43,889 nt of DNA from Candidatus Elulimicrobium sp. (GTDB lineage Bacteria; Patescibacteriota; Minisyncoccia; Phycocordibacterales; UBA918): NCBI GenBank assembly GCA_020720815.1, contig DYNY01000009.1, forward strand, positions 1 through 43,889. The letters run 5' to 3'. Below, one piece after another: positions 9,631-19,443 of the stretch. How positions within the stretch are numbered: position 1 is the stretch's first letter; every line of letters starts with the position of its first letter. Made by a program: the position numbers and the translations under genes. Below the pieces are notes generated by a model. That model saw nothing but the letters and a program-made list of their open reading frames with translations. It had not been told where the DNA came from and made no database searches.

Positions 9631-10983
9631 TTATGTTTGTTCTTTATCTGTAGCTGAACTTAGCCAAGTCTCACCATTTAAGAATAACACTTGTTCGATA
9701 GACTCTCTATAGGTGGTTTTGTATACTTCTGGATCTTCGTGGAAACGTGAAGCTATCATTGTCTGAGCTCTTTCCACTAATTGGCGTCGTAGTATGATGT
9801 CGTTCATCAATATATTTAATTTCAAACTAAACTCATCGACTGACCCAGGATCACAAAGAAGGGCTGATTCCCCATCAATAAATAAGTCTTCTCGGGCAGG
9901 AGTCCTAGCCAAAATCAGTGGTATGCCAGCGGCCGCACCTTGCAAGACTACCTCTTCACTCTCTGGCGTAATATCCGGCACAATCAAAACATTAGCGGAC
10001 TTAAGGTAAGGCACCCGGTCTTTAATCTTTGACTCAAAGACCACCTGCTCACTAATTCCTAAAACTTCGGCTCTATTTTCAAATTCTTTTTGTCCAGGAC
10101 CTTCGCCTAAAGCTATCAAGCCAAGGTGTGGGTTACGTAAACCAAACCTAGCGGCATCAAGTAAGCGATAAAACATTGATTCATATCCCAACCGACCGAT
10201 ATACAGCATAATGAAAACAAATGGTTTGTATTTTTCTTTTAGATTTATGGTCGGTTGAACTTTTATGAGTGACTCATAATTGTTGAGACGCGGTAAAATG
10301 GAAAGGTCAACAATTGAGAATTGTTTAGCTAAAAAATTAGCCATCGCCTTAGTGGTAGTCCTAACACTTTTAACTCGTGGAATAGTAAAACGTGGGAGAA
10401 ATCTGCGCCACCAATTTTTTCTAGATGATTCATAGAAATCTTTACTAACATAATTTTCAAAAACATGTATCTGAACTGGACGCTTATACTCTAGACCAAG
10501 CGAGATGGCTAAGACGGCTGATTCAAATGGATCGCGCGCCACTATCATATCTGGTCTAAAGCCCTCCGCGAAAACTAATTGCTCTACCGCTAATTTTCTA
10601 CCCGAAAAGTACGTCATCCACCAACTATGGTGAGTAGCGGTATAAAGCCAAACGTTATCACTCACCCGTAAAACGGGTGTCTTGGTGGAAATACCTTGGC
10701 GTAATATCAAAATATGTACTTCATCAAATAAATCTGCCACGTCGGTATAACCATCGAGCGATTGTTTAGTTGGGCTAAGGAGTGATTCATCACGAGAAAT
10801 AAATAATACTCGAGTGACGTCACGGCTCGAAACAGCCTGGTAAACTGCCTCGGCATTAAGAGCCTCTTCCACCGAGAGGTATTTAGTGTAATCAACTTTG
10901 CGATGTTCCTTATCTAGAGCTCGTTCCAAACTAGAACGCTCATAATCTGAAGCATCGGTACGAAAAAGATCTCGGCCTGACAT
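9631..10983 (-). CDS. Glycosyltransferase family 4-like protein
   Basis: FVFIMLYIGRLGYESMFYRLLDAARFG; IVPDITPESEEVVLQGAAAGIPLILARTPAREDLFIDGESALLCDPG. Start moved to ATG 10983 because TATACT lies 9 nt upstream, inside the longer ORF. Confidence 0.75.
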   Translation of the reverse strand: MSGRDLFRTDASDYERSSLERALDKEHRKVDYTKYLSVEEALNAEAVYQAVSSRDVTRVLFISRDESLLSPTKQSLDGYTDVADLFDEVHILILRQGISTKTPVLRVSDNVWLYTATHHSWWMTYFSGRKLAVEQLVFAEGFRPDMIVARDPFESAVLAISLGLEYKRPVQIHVFENYVSKDFYESSRKNWWRRFLPRFTIPRVKSVRTTTKAMANFLAKQFSIVDLSILPRLNNYESLIKVQPTINLKEKYKPFVFIMLYIGRLGYESMFYRLLDAARFGLRNPHLGLIALGEGPGQKEFENRAEVLGISEQVVFESKIKDRVPYLKSANVLIVPDITPESEEVVLQGAAAGIPLILARTPAREDLFIDGESALLCDPGSVDEFSLKLNILMNDIILRRQLVERAQTMIASRFHEDPEVYKTTYRESIEQVLFLNGETWLSSATDKEQT

Positions 10984-11067
10984 GTCCCTTTTAGTATACC
11001 GCGACATCGGTCAAAATTTTATTGCAACTTGGGATATTAAATTTATTAAAGTTTTTTAAAAAATAAT

Positions 11068-12555
11068 TTAGACTCTTTCCTTCACTGAATTATTCGGACG
11101 CAATAGTAAGCCAACAAAACCCAAAAATAATAAACCTATGAGAGCTAAGTACGCCCAGCTATTTTCTGTTTGTTGATCTTTTTTAGTTTCGGTTAGAGCG
11201 ACTTTACTACCTGCTGCCAAAGCATCCGTAGTAGATAGAAGTGGAACCGGTTCTTGGCTAATGATTTCTGCCATCAAAGTACTTCTATTATCGGCTGGAA
11301 GAGACCTAGCGAAATTAAAAGCGGTGACTGTAGGCTCGAGGTCAGTAGTATTAGTTAAAATCATTTCAGCATCGGTCGGTACTTCGTAGGTACTAACTTT
11401 TGCCGTGGCAAAGGTACCGGCAGTACTTTTGGACAATGTGGAAGGACCAACGGTAGAAGCAACCAGGGTTTTCTCTTGATCAAACAAGGCTACCGTCTGC
11501 GCTATATTTTGCAAACCTAACTTATTCGCATTGATAGTAATAGTACCGCGCGGAATTATTATCGTGTCAGGCGGAAAAATAAAGTTACTGTTTCCCTGTA
11601 CCATAAAACTAGAAAGGTCAACATCATAAAGGGCGTCATTATGAATTTGAATATCCCCCGCTTCGTTTTTGGTAATCGAAAAAGTCACCGGTAAAACTGT
11701 AATCTCTTGTCGCACTACTTGGTTATGGCGCGCATAATTTGCCCGCAACGTCACCACGTAAGTACCAGGGTAGTCATAAGCATGCGTCACCTTTTTCCCC
11801 ATGGCAGTATCTGCGTCACCAAAGTTCCAAGTGTAGTTTAGTGAGTTAATAATATTCTCACCAATACCACTGCCTTCGGCCGAAAAATTAACCGACTGAT
11901 TGATGTAGGCAAAGGTTTGAAAATCCAACTCAAGTTTTAGCTCAGTATCTAATGTCACCAATCGGACCGTGTCATTTTTGTTACTGCTTGTTAGGACCTT
12001 TGACTCGTTACTTGAATTACTGATCAGAGTTGTGGTTAACGCTGAATTATCTTTCGCTTCATTCTCCACTCGCCCGGTTTTGTTTACAACCCCCGGGGTG
12101 GCTTCATCAGTCACCCAGCCAGAACTGGTGTACTGGGCAGTTTCTTTGGTGGTGTTATCACCACCAACCCCAACCCAGTTTTCATCACCAGCTACCTGGT
12201 CTTCTATCTCTCCATTAGCTTTAAATAAAGTAAGGGTAGCACCAGTATTTATTAATGCGCCGGTGTAAATCAAAAGAGCTGTGCCTGGGGCCGACTCTTC
12301 ACTAGTTCGTTTTAAAACAGCATAATCTTTAGCCTCGATATTACCATTAATAGGAATCTCTAAATTGAGGCCGTCCTTAAGCATCCAGCCATCAAGTACG
12401 ACTGCACTATCGCCAGTATTGTAAAGCTCAATCCACTCATGATTAACTGAAACAGTATCCCCCATCCAATTAATCTCATTTATTATGACCGCCCCTTTAA
12501 CAACTGATGGCATCATTAGTAGTGAAATGAAACTAAAAGTGATGAGTGGTCGCAT
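11068..12555 (-). CDS. Exported protein with lamin-tail domain and PKD domain, C-terminal TM anchor
   Basis: VIINEINWMGDTVSVNHEWIELYNTGDSAVVLDGW (LTD); NYTWNFGDADTAMGKKVTHAYDYPGTYVVTLRA (PKD); C-terminal TM ending in RPNNSVKERV. Confidence 0.8.
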   Translation of the reverse strand: MRPLITFSFISLLMMPSVVKGAVIINEINWMGDTVSVNHEWIELYNTGDSAVVLDGWMLKDGLNLEIPINGNIEAKDYAVLKRTSEESAPGTALLIYTGALINTGATLTLFKANGEIEDQVAGDENWVGVGGDNTTKETAQYTSSGWVTDEATPGVVNKTGRVENEAKDNSALTTTLISNSSNESKVLTSSNKNDTVRLVTLDTELKLELDFQTFAYINQSVNFSAEGSGIGENIINSLNYTWNFGDADTAMGKKVTHAYDYPGTYVVTLRANYARHNQVVRQEITVLPVTFSITKNEAGDIQIHNDALYDVDLSSFMVQGNSNFIFPPDTIIIPRGTITINANKLGLQNIAQTVALFDQEKTLVASTVGPSTLSKSTAGTFATAKVSTYEVPTDAEMILTNTTDLEPTVTAFNFARSLPADNRSTLMAEIISQEPVPLLSTTDALAAGSKVALTETKKDQQTENSWAYLALIGLLFLGFVGLLLRPNNSVKERV

Positions 12556-12569
12556 AAACTAGTAATTAT

Positions 12570-14615
12570 TTATGAGCTAAAAGGTGAACGTTCGTCCTTA
12601 GGTTGACGAAACATCCGCTCAATTTTTTTTGGCGCTAGTGGGTTATCTTCTTCTGAGTTCACTACCTCACTTTTATCAGCTAAGATAGCAAAAGCAATCT
12701 CGGCCTCATCAGCCAAACGTTTGATTTCTGCTTTAGCTGAGTTTACTAGTGAACTGTATGGGGTTATTATTGTTTGGTTGGTTGGTTCTTCTGGTTTTGA
12801 AACGAGCCTTATCTTTCTACCCTCATTTTCGTTATCAGCAACTCGTTTTTCGGTATTAATGCCAGACTTGATTTGACTGTCAGAAATTTTACCTAAAGCC
12901 ATAGCTAGATTGTTTTTCCTTTCGGTTCCTTTGCTATCAATTTTCTTTTCCTCTACTTTTTTATCAGAGTTTTTTGTTTCAGTATTATCGTCCGCTAAAC
13001 TGAGCTTAGCCAAAACAGACCGTAGATCTTCCAAAGATTTACCAGATACGTTATTAGATCTTTCGATTTTATTTTTTGGTCGGTAATCGTTGTTACTTTC
13101 TTCACTCTGTCTTCTCTCTTCTTTTTTTGGTTTATCCTCTACTCGCCTTTCGCTATTTGGTCTTGGTTCTTCTTTTTTATCCCGAATTCTTTCCTCAGAT
13201 TTTTGCACCACCGGTACTAGTGGTGGTACCGGTACTGACTTTTTAGTGGTGTCTATTACTACTTTGTCTACCGTCTCAACCGCTGGTTTTGATGCTATCT
13301 TAGGTGCTGACCTTTCTTCTTTTACTGGTGTATGTAAATCTGTCACCACTTTTTCTACCTCTTCCCGAGACTTAGTATAGTTACGACGACTAGCTGCGAT
13401 AACCATTTCTTTGCAAGAAACTTGAGGTCTAACTACCGGTGGCAGAGTAACTGCCGAAAAAGGCTGAGAACCAATACCATCAATCATAAGTGTGAGGTAG
13501 ATCTGGGCAAAACCAAGATTAACTAAATCGGTCGCTAAAAAGCGTGGGGAGAAAACTGTCTCTAATAGTTCCGCATCGAAAGGTCCCACCCGAAAGGCAA
13601 TAGTAGTACCAACGTTACCAAACACCGCATTTCTAACATCTTCCTCCATTTGTTCTATGTATTGATGAGCAATAATTAGATTGAGATGATATTTACGGGC
13701 CTCAGAAAGGATGTTGGCAAAAGTCGCGTTAGCAAATGATTGAAATTCATCCACGTAAAAATAAAAGTTGGGCATCGTCCGCATTTGATCGAGTGGTAAA
13801 TCCGCTCGACTCATCGCTGCTAGATAAATACGGGTAGTTAGCATCGACCCAAGCAAGTTAGCATTAGTCTCACCGACCAGGCCTTTGGAAAGATTCATGA
13901 TGAGAATTTTCTTCTCATCCATAATTTTACGAATATCAAAACTTGAATGTGGCTGACCAATAATATTACGAATGAGCGGATTACCTGTAAACTGACCAAT
14001 TTTATTTTGAATTGCCGGCAAAGCTTCAGCGGCAAAGCGGTCAGTGTAATTAGCAAACTCTTCAGTCCAAAAAGCTTTCACAGCTGGGTCTTTAATATAA
14101 TCGACCACTTGCTTACGATAGGCTTTATCAGAAAAAAGCCTATTAACAGAAAGTAACGTGGTGTCAGGATATTCAATCAGGGCTAGTAGGGCGTTAGTAA
14201 GTATGTATTCCATACGCGCACTCCAAGCATCCACCCAAATTTTCTTGAAAGTCGACATCAACCCTGAAACAACTAAGTGACGCTTATCTGGACCAACGTC
14301 TTCCATCACGTTAAAGGAGATAGGATTGGCCAAATCAAATGGCGCGAAATAAATTACATCATTTACCCGGTGCTCAGGCACATAATCAAGTAGTGTCTCG
14401 GCGGCCGAACCGTGTGGATCAATAAAAGCCATCCCTTCACCGTTTTGAATATCTTGAGCAGCCATATTCTCCAGCATCGTCGACTTACCCATACCGGTTT
14501 TACCGACCACGTACATATGACGTTGTCTGTCTTTGGCGCGAATACCAAAAGGCACTTGCCCGCCCCGGGCATCAGTCTTCGCAAAGAAGTTTATTTTTTC
14601 TGGATCAAAACTCAT
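12570..14615 (-). CDS. T4SS/conjugation-type ATPase (VirB4/TraD/HerA-like) with long charged C-terminal tail
   Basis: MYVVGKTGMGKSTMLENMAAQDI Walker A; GMAFIDPHGSAAETLL; NFYFYVDEFQSFAN Walker B. Start set to ATG 14615 (MSFDPEK). Confidence 0.8.
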   Translation of the reverse strand: MSFDPEKINFFAKTDARGGQVPFGIRAKDRQRHMYVVGKTGMGKSTMLENMAAQDIQNGEGMAFIDPHGSAAETLLDYVPEHRVNDVIYFAPFDLANPISFNVMEDVGPDKRHLVVSGLMSTFKKIWVDAWSARMEYILTNALLALIEYPDTTLLSVNRLFSDKAYRKQVVDYIKDPAVKAFWTEEFANYTDRFAAEALPAIQNKIGQFTGNPLIRNIIGQPHSSFDIRKIMDEKKILIMNLSKGLVGETNANLLGSMLTTRIYLAAMSRADLPLDQMRTMPNFYFYVDEFQSFANATFANILSEARKYHLNLIIAHQYIEQMEEDVRNAVFGNVGTTIAFRVGPFDAELLETVFSPRFLATDLVNLGFAQIYLTLMIDGIGSQPFSAVTLPPVVRPQVSCKEMVIAASRRNYTKSREEVEKVVTDLHTPVKEERSAPKIASKPAVETVDKVVIDTTKKSVPVPPLVPVVQKSEERIRDKKEEPRPNSERRVEDKPKKEERRQSEESNNDYRPKNKIERSNNVSGKSLEDLRSVLAKLSLADDNTETKNSDKKVEEKKIDSKGTERKNNLAMALGKISDSQIKSGINTEKRVADNENEGRKIRLVSKPEEPTNQTIITPYSSLVNSAKAEIKRLADEAEIAFAILADKSEVVNSEEDNPLAPKKIERMFRQPKDERSPFSS

Positions 14616-14641
14616 GAAATTAGTCTCTATAGTATAACAAA

Positions 14642-14677
14642 CAAAAGTCCCAGGGTCGTAATCCCCTGGGACTTTTG
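14642..14677. terminator. Strong inverted repeat CAAAAGTCCCAGGG...CCCTGGGACTTTTG
   Basis: Perfect GC-rich stem with flanking A/T runs between two genes. Confidence 0.8.
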
Positions 14678-14695
14678 TTTTCAAAATACAAAAAA

Positions 14696-14724
14696 CCTAG
14701 AGTCAGAACCAGACTGACTCTAGG
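14696..14724. terminator. Inverted repeat CCTAGAGTCA...TGACTCTAGG
   Basis: 10-bp perfect arms just downstream of the minus-strand LDT/carboxypeptidase gene. Confidence 0.5.
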
Positions 14725-14765
14725 ACCTTCTTTAAGGAAGGAACCCCTAAATTTTTTAGTTGGCC

Positions 14766-16256
14766 TTATCTGGCAAACTTTTCTTCAGCGTAAGCATACA
14801 GTCTATTGACATCACTGTTGCGGTTCTTGGAACCAAGAATTATTATAGCCAACACTCGGTCTTGGTCTTTTACTTTTAAACGATGTAATGTAACAGATGT
14901 CTGTCCAGCAGCAATTGTTTCTCCCACCTTGCCACCGATTAGATTATCGAGGTATTCAACTTTATTAAAATTCACTAATTCTCCAAATTCTCCACTGACG
15001 TATGCCGTCGGTAGATTTTGGTTGACAGTGACTTCAAAAATGAAGCTACGGTTTTCGTAGATATATTTAGACAACAACAGTAAATCCCGAAGAGAGGAAA
15101 TATTTTCTGGGCTGAGACCTGACGCATCAGCAAACTTCGTATCCTTCATACCCAAATTTAGAGCCTTATCATTCATCAATTTTATAAACTCATCTTTTCC
15201 AAGCTGAGCAGATATTACTTCAGCTGCTTCGTTTGAGGACTCGACCAAAAGTAGTTGTAAGAGGCTATATAGTGATACTTTACTTCTATCACCCAAGCGC
15301 GGGATCAAAGATTGAACAAATGACTGTTCCTTAACAGACACTGAGGTATCGAGGTTAATATTTTCTGCCGCGATAAGGGCAGTCATCAACTTTGTTACCG
15401 AAGCAATCGGTAAGATTGACTCCATGTTATTAGAAGCTAAAACGGTACTACTTTTTATATCAGCAATCAAATAATTCTCGGTGTCCAATTCAGGGACTTT
15501 TGGTTCGTAAATAAAATCTTCATCTTCACTCTCTTTCTCATGCACCAAAACCGGTGTGCCAACAGTCACTAACTTATAAAGCTCTTCAGCGTCTTCGGTT
15601 GTCAATCTGATGCAACCACCAGAGAAATCTTCGGGCACTTCTTTCCCATCAGCGTATTTCGGCCAGCCATGAATAAAGAAATTTCCCTGAAAAGTCAAAC
15701 TCCATGGTTGATACATGTAACCAAAAGAGGAGTAATAATTTTCTTTCTTGGCTTCTATCTTGTATAAGCCGGCCGGCGTCTGCCACCAAGAACCTTCCTT
15801 ACCCTTAGACTTTACCGATATGCTTTTGAGTAACACACCATCTTTAAAATAACGCAGTTGCATAGCGTTTAAATCTACTTCTATAAAAGTGATGGCTTCA
15901 TCAATAAAAGCATCTCGGGTCTCAGTAAAGAAGTTTGGTTGTGCTAGCGCTAACTGCACTCCATAATTGAGTGTCTTAACTTCATTAGTGAAAGGGTTCA
16001 CGATTGACACAGTAGGTAATGAAGCGGTATTTGAACCCACCATCATTTTTACTCCTAGTACACTAGCGGTAAAAATAAAAAGTAGAGCCGCCATCGGTAC
16101 TAAAATGAGCTCAATATAATGATTAAGCCTATTTTCTGGTCTAATTATTATTGGCTTTTTTTGGTACGGTATTAGAGATCCCGTACCATCATTGGGGATA
16201 TCATCTTTGTAGCTTACAGCGTAAAATTGCTTCTTAGGTAAATCATCTTCTGGCAT
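14766..16256 (-). CDS. L,D-transpeptidase (YkuD) fused to D-alanyl-D-alanine carboxypeptidase (peptidase S11)
   Basis: FFIHGWPKYADGKEVPEDFSGGCIRL (YkuD); ASVTKLMTALIAAE (SxxK), VESSNEAAEV (SxN), GGKVGETIAAG at the KTG position. Start at ATG 16256, 6 nt after TATGAT. Confidence 0.85.
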   Translation of the reverse strand: MPEDDLPKKQFYAVSYKDDIPNDGTGSLIPYQKKPIIIRPENRLNHYIELILVPMAALLFIFTASVLGVKMMVGSNTASLPTVSIVNPFTNEVKTLNYGVQLALAQPNFFTETRDAFIDEAITFIEVDLNAMQLRYFKDGVLLKSISVKSKGKEGSWWQTPAGLYKIEAKKENYYSSFGYMYQPWSLTFQGNFFIHGWPKYADGKEVPEDFSGGCIRLTTEDAEELYKLVTVGTPVLVHEKESEDEDFIYEPKVPELDTENYLIADIKSSTVLASNNMESILPIASVTKLMTALIAAENINLDTSVSVKEQSFVQSLIPRLGDRSKVSLYSLLQLLLVESSNEAAEVISAQLGKDEFIKLMNDKALNLGMKDTKFADASGLSPENISSLRDLLLLSKYIYENRSFIFEVTVNQNLPTAYVSGEFGELVNFNKVEYLDNLIGGKVGETIAAGQTSVTLHRLKVKDQDRVLAIIILGSKNRNSDVNRLYAYAEEKFAR

Positions 16257-16310
16257 TCCCCTATCATACCGCATGAGATGTGTATATTTGTCTGTTTTAG
16301 CCACAGATTA

Positions 16311-17651
16311 CTACTGGCCTACCGCTATAATTTCTGATGCTCCAGGCTTTAATAAAGCATCTCTCGTGTATATATTACTCGGTGCCCAAATCATAAATGA
16401 CATCACCCCAACGTCATAACTAGCCTGGATTTGAGCTCGTACATCTACTGCGTCATAATCACCACCATAATCAAAATCTTGAATCCAAGTTCTAAATCTA
16501 TTAGCTGTATAGACTGGCTTACTGTAGACAGCCGGTGTAGATGTGCCGATTCTCTCGTGCAAGAAACCTTGCATCGGCGTGGTCGAAGCCACCATACGAT
16601 TTACCCCAGCCTGCATCGCGTAATTTACTACCTTATAAGGGTAATCATTTGGATTTCCCAAACCAAGGAAACTTTTAGGGTAATGAGACGGGTAGACCAT
16701 CGGGGCAATAAAATCAAAGTACGGGGCCGCACGGTCTTGCACTTGACCAATTGAAAGATCATCAAAATTTGTAGTCGTCATACCAAATAAATCGACTGAT
16801 GTGTAGGGTGTAGTCGAAGCGCGCCCGGTATTCTCGTGTTTCACGGAAGTATACAAATTTACATCATCTAGTCTCTCATTCAAATACTTAAAAAAAGCTT
16901 CTAGATTTGCCTGTTTATCTCCAGCATATTCACTCTTGTCGGTGTGCGGAAAAGAAATGTCCTGCATGTTGCCATCACTCGGATAGCGAACGTAATCAAG
17001 ATTAATCTCATCAAAACCAATATTGTATGCATTGACTGCTAATTCAAGAATATGATCCCAATAAGGTTTACTGGCCACATCAATAAAAGATAGCCCTTTA
17101 TAATCATGCCAAACCGAACCATCCGAAAATTTAAGTACCGCTAACTCGGGATGCTTTACAGCATAAAATGGGTCTTGAAAAACCGTCATTCGAGCAATCA
17201 CAAAAATATCCTTTTCATGCAAAATAGTAATAAATTCTTGCATGTCTCTAGTACCGCAACGAGCATTCTCCCAAGCCGGTTGCCAGGCAGTCGAAACTGG
17301 AGGGAATGAAATTGTCCCCGAATAATCTTTTATATCAATCACTACCGCATTGATCTCGGTTTCTTCAATTAAGGTTACCAGTTTATTACGAAAACTTGGG
17401 GTACCAGCCACACATGAAGTCATGTAAATGGCCTTGATTTGTTCTGGTAGTGGTACATGTTTAATAACTGGCCTGGTATCAGGAGGGATGATTTCTTTCT
17501 CTTCTAAGATAGAAGTTTGTTTAGAGATAGTAGCTGGAGCTGTACTATCCAAACGATTATAGGCTAAATCAAAACGTGGAATCATCACATAACTCAAAGG
17601 GACCATGACTATAATTAGACCAACGGCTGATAGACCGACTAATTTTGTCAT
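16311..17651 (-). CDS. Putative glycoside hydrolase (DUF4015-like), signal-anchored
   Basis: AIYMTSCVAGTPSFRNKLVTLIEETEINAVVIDIKDYSGTISF; GFDEINLDYVRYPSDGNM. Confidence 0.8.
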   Translation of the reverse strand: MTKLVGLSAVGLIIVMVPLSYVMIPRFDLAYNRLDSTAPATISKQTSILEEKEIIPPDTRPVIKHVPLPEQIKAIYMTSCVAGTPSFRNKLVTLIEETEINAVVIDIKDYSGTISFPPVSTAWQPAWENARCGTRDMQEFITILHEKDIFVIARMTVFQDPFYAVKHPELAVLKFSDGSVWHDYKGLSFIDVASKPYWDHILELAVNAYNIGFDEINLDYVRYPSDGNMQDISFPHTDKSEYAGDKQANLEAFFKYLNERLDDVNLYTSVKHENTGRASTTPYTSVDLFGMTTTNFDDLSIGQVQDRAAPYFDFIAPMVYPSHYPKSFLGLGNPNDYPYKVVNYAMQAGVNRMVASTTPMQGFLHERIGTSTPAVYSKPVYTANRFRTWIQDFDYGGDYDAVDVRAQIQASYDVGVMSFMIWAPSNIYTRDALLKPGASEIIAVGQ

Positions 17652-17655
17652 ATAA

Positions 17656-17904
17656 TTATTTTAAATCGTGTTCTTGTTCTTCAAAGAGAGGCTGGGTTGT
17701 CTCCACAAAAGAATCAGTTCCGCGCTCACCATTACCTTTATCGATTCCAGTCAAATAAACTACTCTACGTAGAACATAGCCAACAATAATTAATATTACC
17801 CCCACCACCGCCACTGCATATTGACGCCAAACCTCAGGTAAACCTAAAAAAGGGATTAGGGTAAGGAAGATTCCAGAAAAAAAGACGAGGGTTTCTTTGG
17901 TCAT
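17656..17904 (-). CDS. Small two-TM membrane protein, unknown function
   Basis: Hydrophobic segments; TATACT upstream; adjacent to the glycoside hydrolase gene. Confidence 0.55.
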   Translation of the reverse strand: MTKETLVFFSGIFLTLIPFLGLPEVWRQYAVAVVGVILIIVGYVLRRVVYLTGIDKGNGERGTDSFVETTQPLFEEQEHDLK

Positions 17905-18142
17905 ATCAGAGTAAAAACAGTATACCGTAGTTTTCTTATTGATGCGAAAACTGGGGATAAGTAATGCTAGTCAGGACATATTATGAATTTATACAAACAC
18001 TTCAGCAGATTCTATCGCCAGAGGAGAATGAGTTGGCGGTGAGCTGTAAAGAGAGCTCTGCTTTAAAACAATGGTGATTTTACCTCCAAAAACGAATATG
18101 GTCTACAAATATTAGATAGTTCGTCCTCTATATTATTTGCCA

Positions 18143-18865
18143 CTATCTGGAAACCAACACCACAAACTCCCCACGAACATGGTCGAGGTGGTCAGTGTAA
18201 TACGACAAGAGTTCCTCAGGCGTTCCTTGTACCACCTCTTCATGCAACTTAGTCAGTTCGCGCGCCACCGTAATAGTACGGTTAACCGTACTATTTTCAC
18301 TACTTAAATGTTTAACGAGCGATTCCAAAGTCTTCATTATCCGGTGAACAGATTCATAAAAAATCACCGGTATTTCGTAATCAGCGATAGCTCTGAAAAA
18401 AGTTTCTCGACCCTTCTTATGTGGAACAAAGCCTAAAAAAACAAATTCATTACCGGTAATGCCAGCAATTGAGAAAGCCGTCGTGATAGCAGAAACGCCA
18501 GGAATAGCGTCAATCCGTACCTTTGGTAACTCTTGGCGCACCCTCGCCACCAAGAACACTCCTGGGTCAGAGACCCCTGGAGTTCCAGCGTCAGAAACTA
18601 GAGCAATGTGCCTACCCTCCTCTAAGTCAGCCAAGATAGCCTCATGCACTCCCTCGCTGGCATGAGCATCATAACGCTTAAGCTTAGCCTTAATCTCATA
18701 ATGAAACAGTAGTTTGCCCGTCACCCGCGTATCTTCGCAGAGTACATAGTCTACTTCCTTAAGCACGCGCAGGGCCCGTAGAGTTATATCTTCGAGATTC
18801 CCGATTGGGGTAGCTACCACAGAAAGTCTACCTTGTCCATGATTTTTAGCATTTTTGCTTTCCAT
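18143..18865 (-). CDS. rsmI: 16S rRNA (cytidine-2'-O)-methyltransferase
   Basis: GRLSVVATPIGNLEDITLRALRVLKEVDYVLCEDTRVTGKLL; ALVSDAGTPGVSDPG. Confidence 0.93.
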   Translation of the reverse strand: MESKNAKNHGQGRLSVVATPIGNLEDITLRALRVLKEVDYVLCEDTRVTGKLLFHYEIKAKLKRYDAHASEGVHEAILADLEEGRHIALVSDAGTPGVSDPGVFLVARVRQELPKVRIDAIPGVSAITTAFSIAGITGNEFVFLGFVPHKKGRETFFRAIADYEIPVIFYESVHRIMKTLESLVKHLSSENSTVNRTITVARELTKLHEEVVQGTPEELLSYYTDHLDHVRGEFVVLVSR

Positions 18866-18900
18866 ATTTAAAATTAGACTAACACACTAATAAAAAAGAG

Positions 18901-19440
18901 TTAAACCAACAACTTATGTGTTCGTTTAGCATACCGATACTCAAGTTTTGATTGAGCTGATTTTGGTAACAAAATGACTAGAATTTTAATTAACTCCATC
19001 AACCATTGTTTTAGGTTTACTCTATCCGTAGTCGCTGGAACATAAATTGCCTGTCTGGCGTAGGTAAGACCACGAGCCTCCCATAAATAAAAAAATAATC
19101 GTAGCAAATGATATCGGCCACTAACAATTACTGGCCGATTAATTGAAACCCCTAAAAACTTTTCCACCTCCCCCTTCGTCGTAAAATTACAAGGTTTGAT
19201 TAAAGCCACTACTTCCCCGGTATAGATTTCTTTTATAAAGTCTTTCATGACTTCCGCCAAAGACGGTTCCGTCTCTGGATAGCTTGGTGGTTTATAAGCA
19301 GTTAAGTAAATGACTGATTTATCAACCATATCATTAGCATGGACCCACTTAATCGCGGCCGTGGTTCTTGTCCGAGACGTCAGTGGCAGAACCCGGTCTT
19401 TATCGTACATTCCTTGTGCTAAAATCAAAATGTCATACAT
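18901..19440 (-). CDS. YdcF/ElyC-like DUF218 protein (tentative)
   Basis: ILAQGMYDKDRVLPLTSRTRTTAA; PVIVSGRYHLLRLFFYLWEARGL. Confidence 0.5.
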   Translation of the reverse strand: MYDILILAQGMYDKDRVLPLTSRTRTTAAIKWVHANDMVDKSVIYLTAYKPPSYPETEPSLAEVMKDFIKEIYTGEVVALIKPCNFTTKGEVEKFLGVSINRPVIVSGRYHLLRLFFYLWEARGLTYARQAIYVPATTDRVNLKQWLMELIKILVILLPKSAQSKLEYRYAKRTHKLLV

Positions 19441-19443
19441 AAG

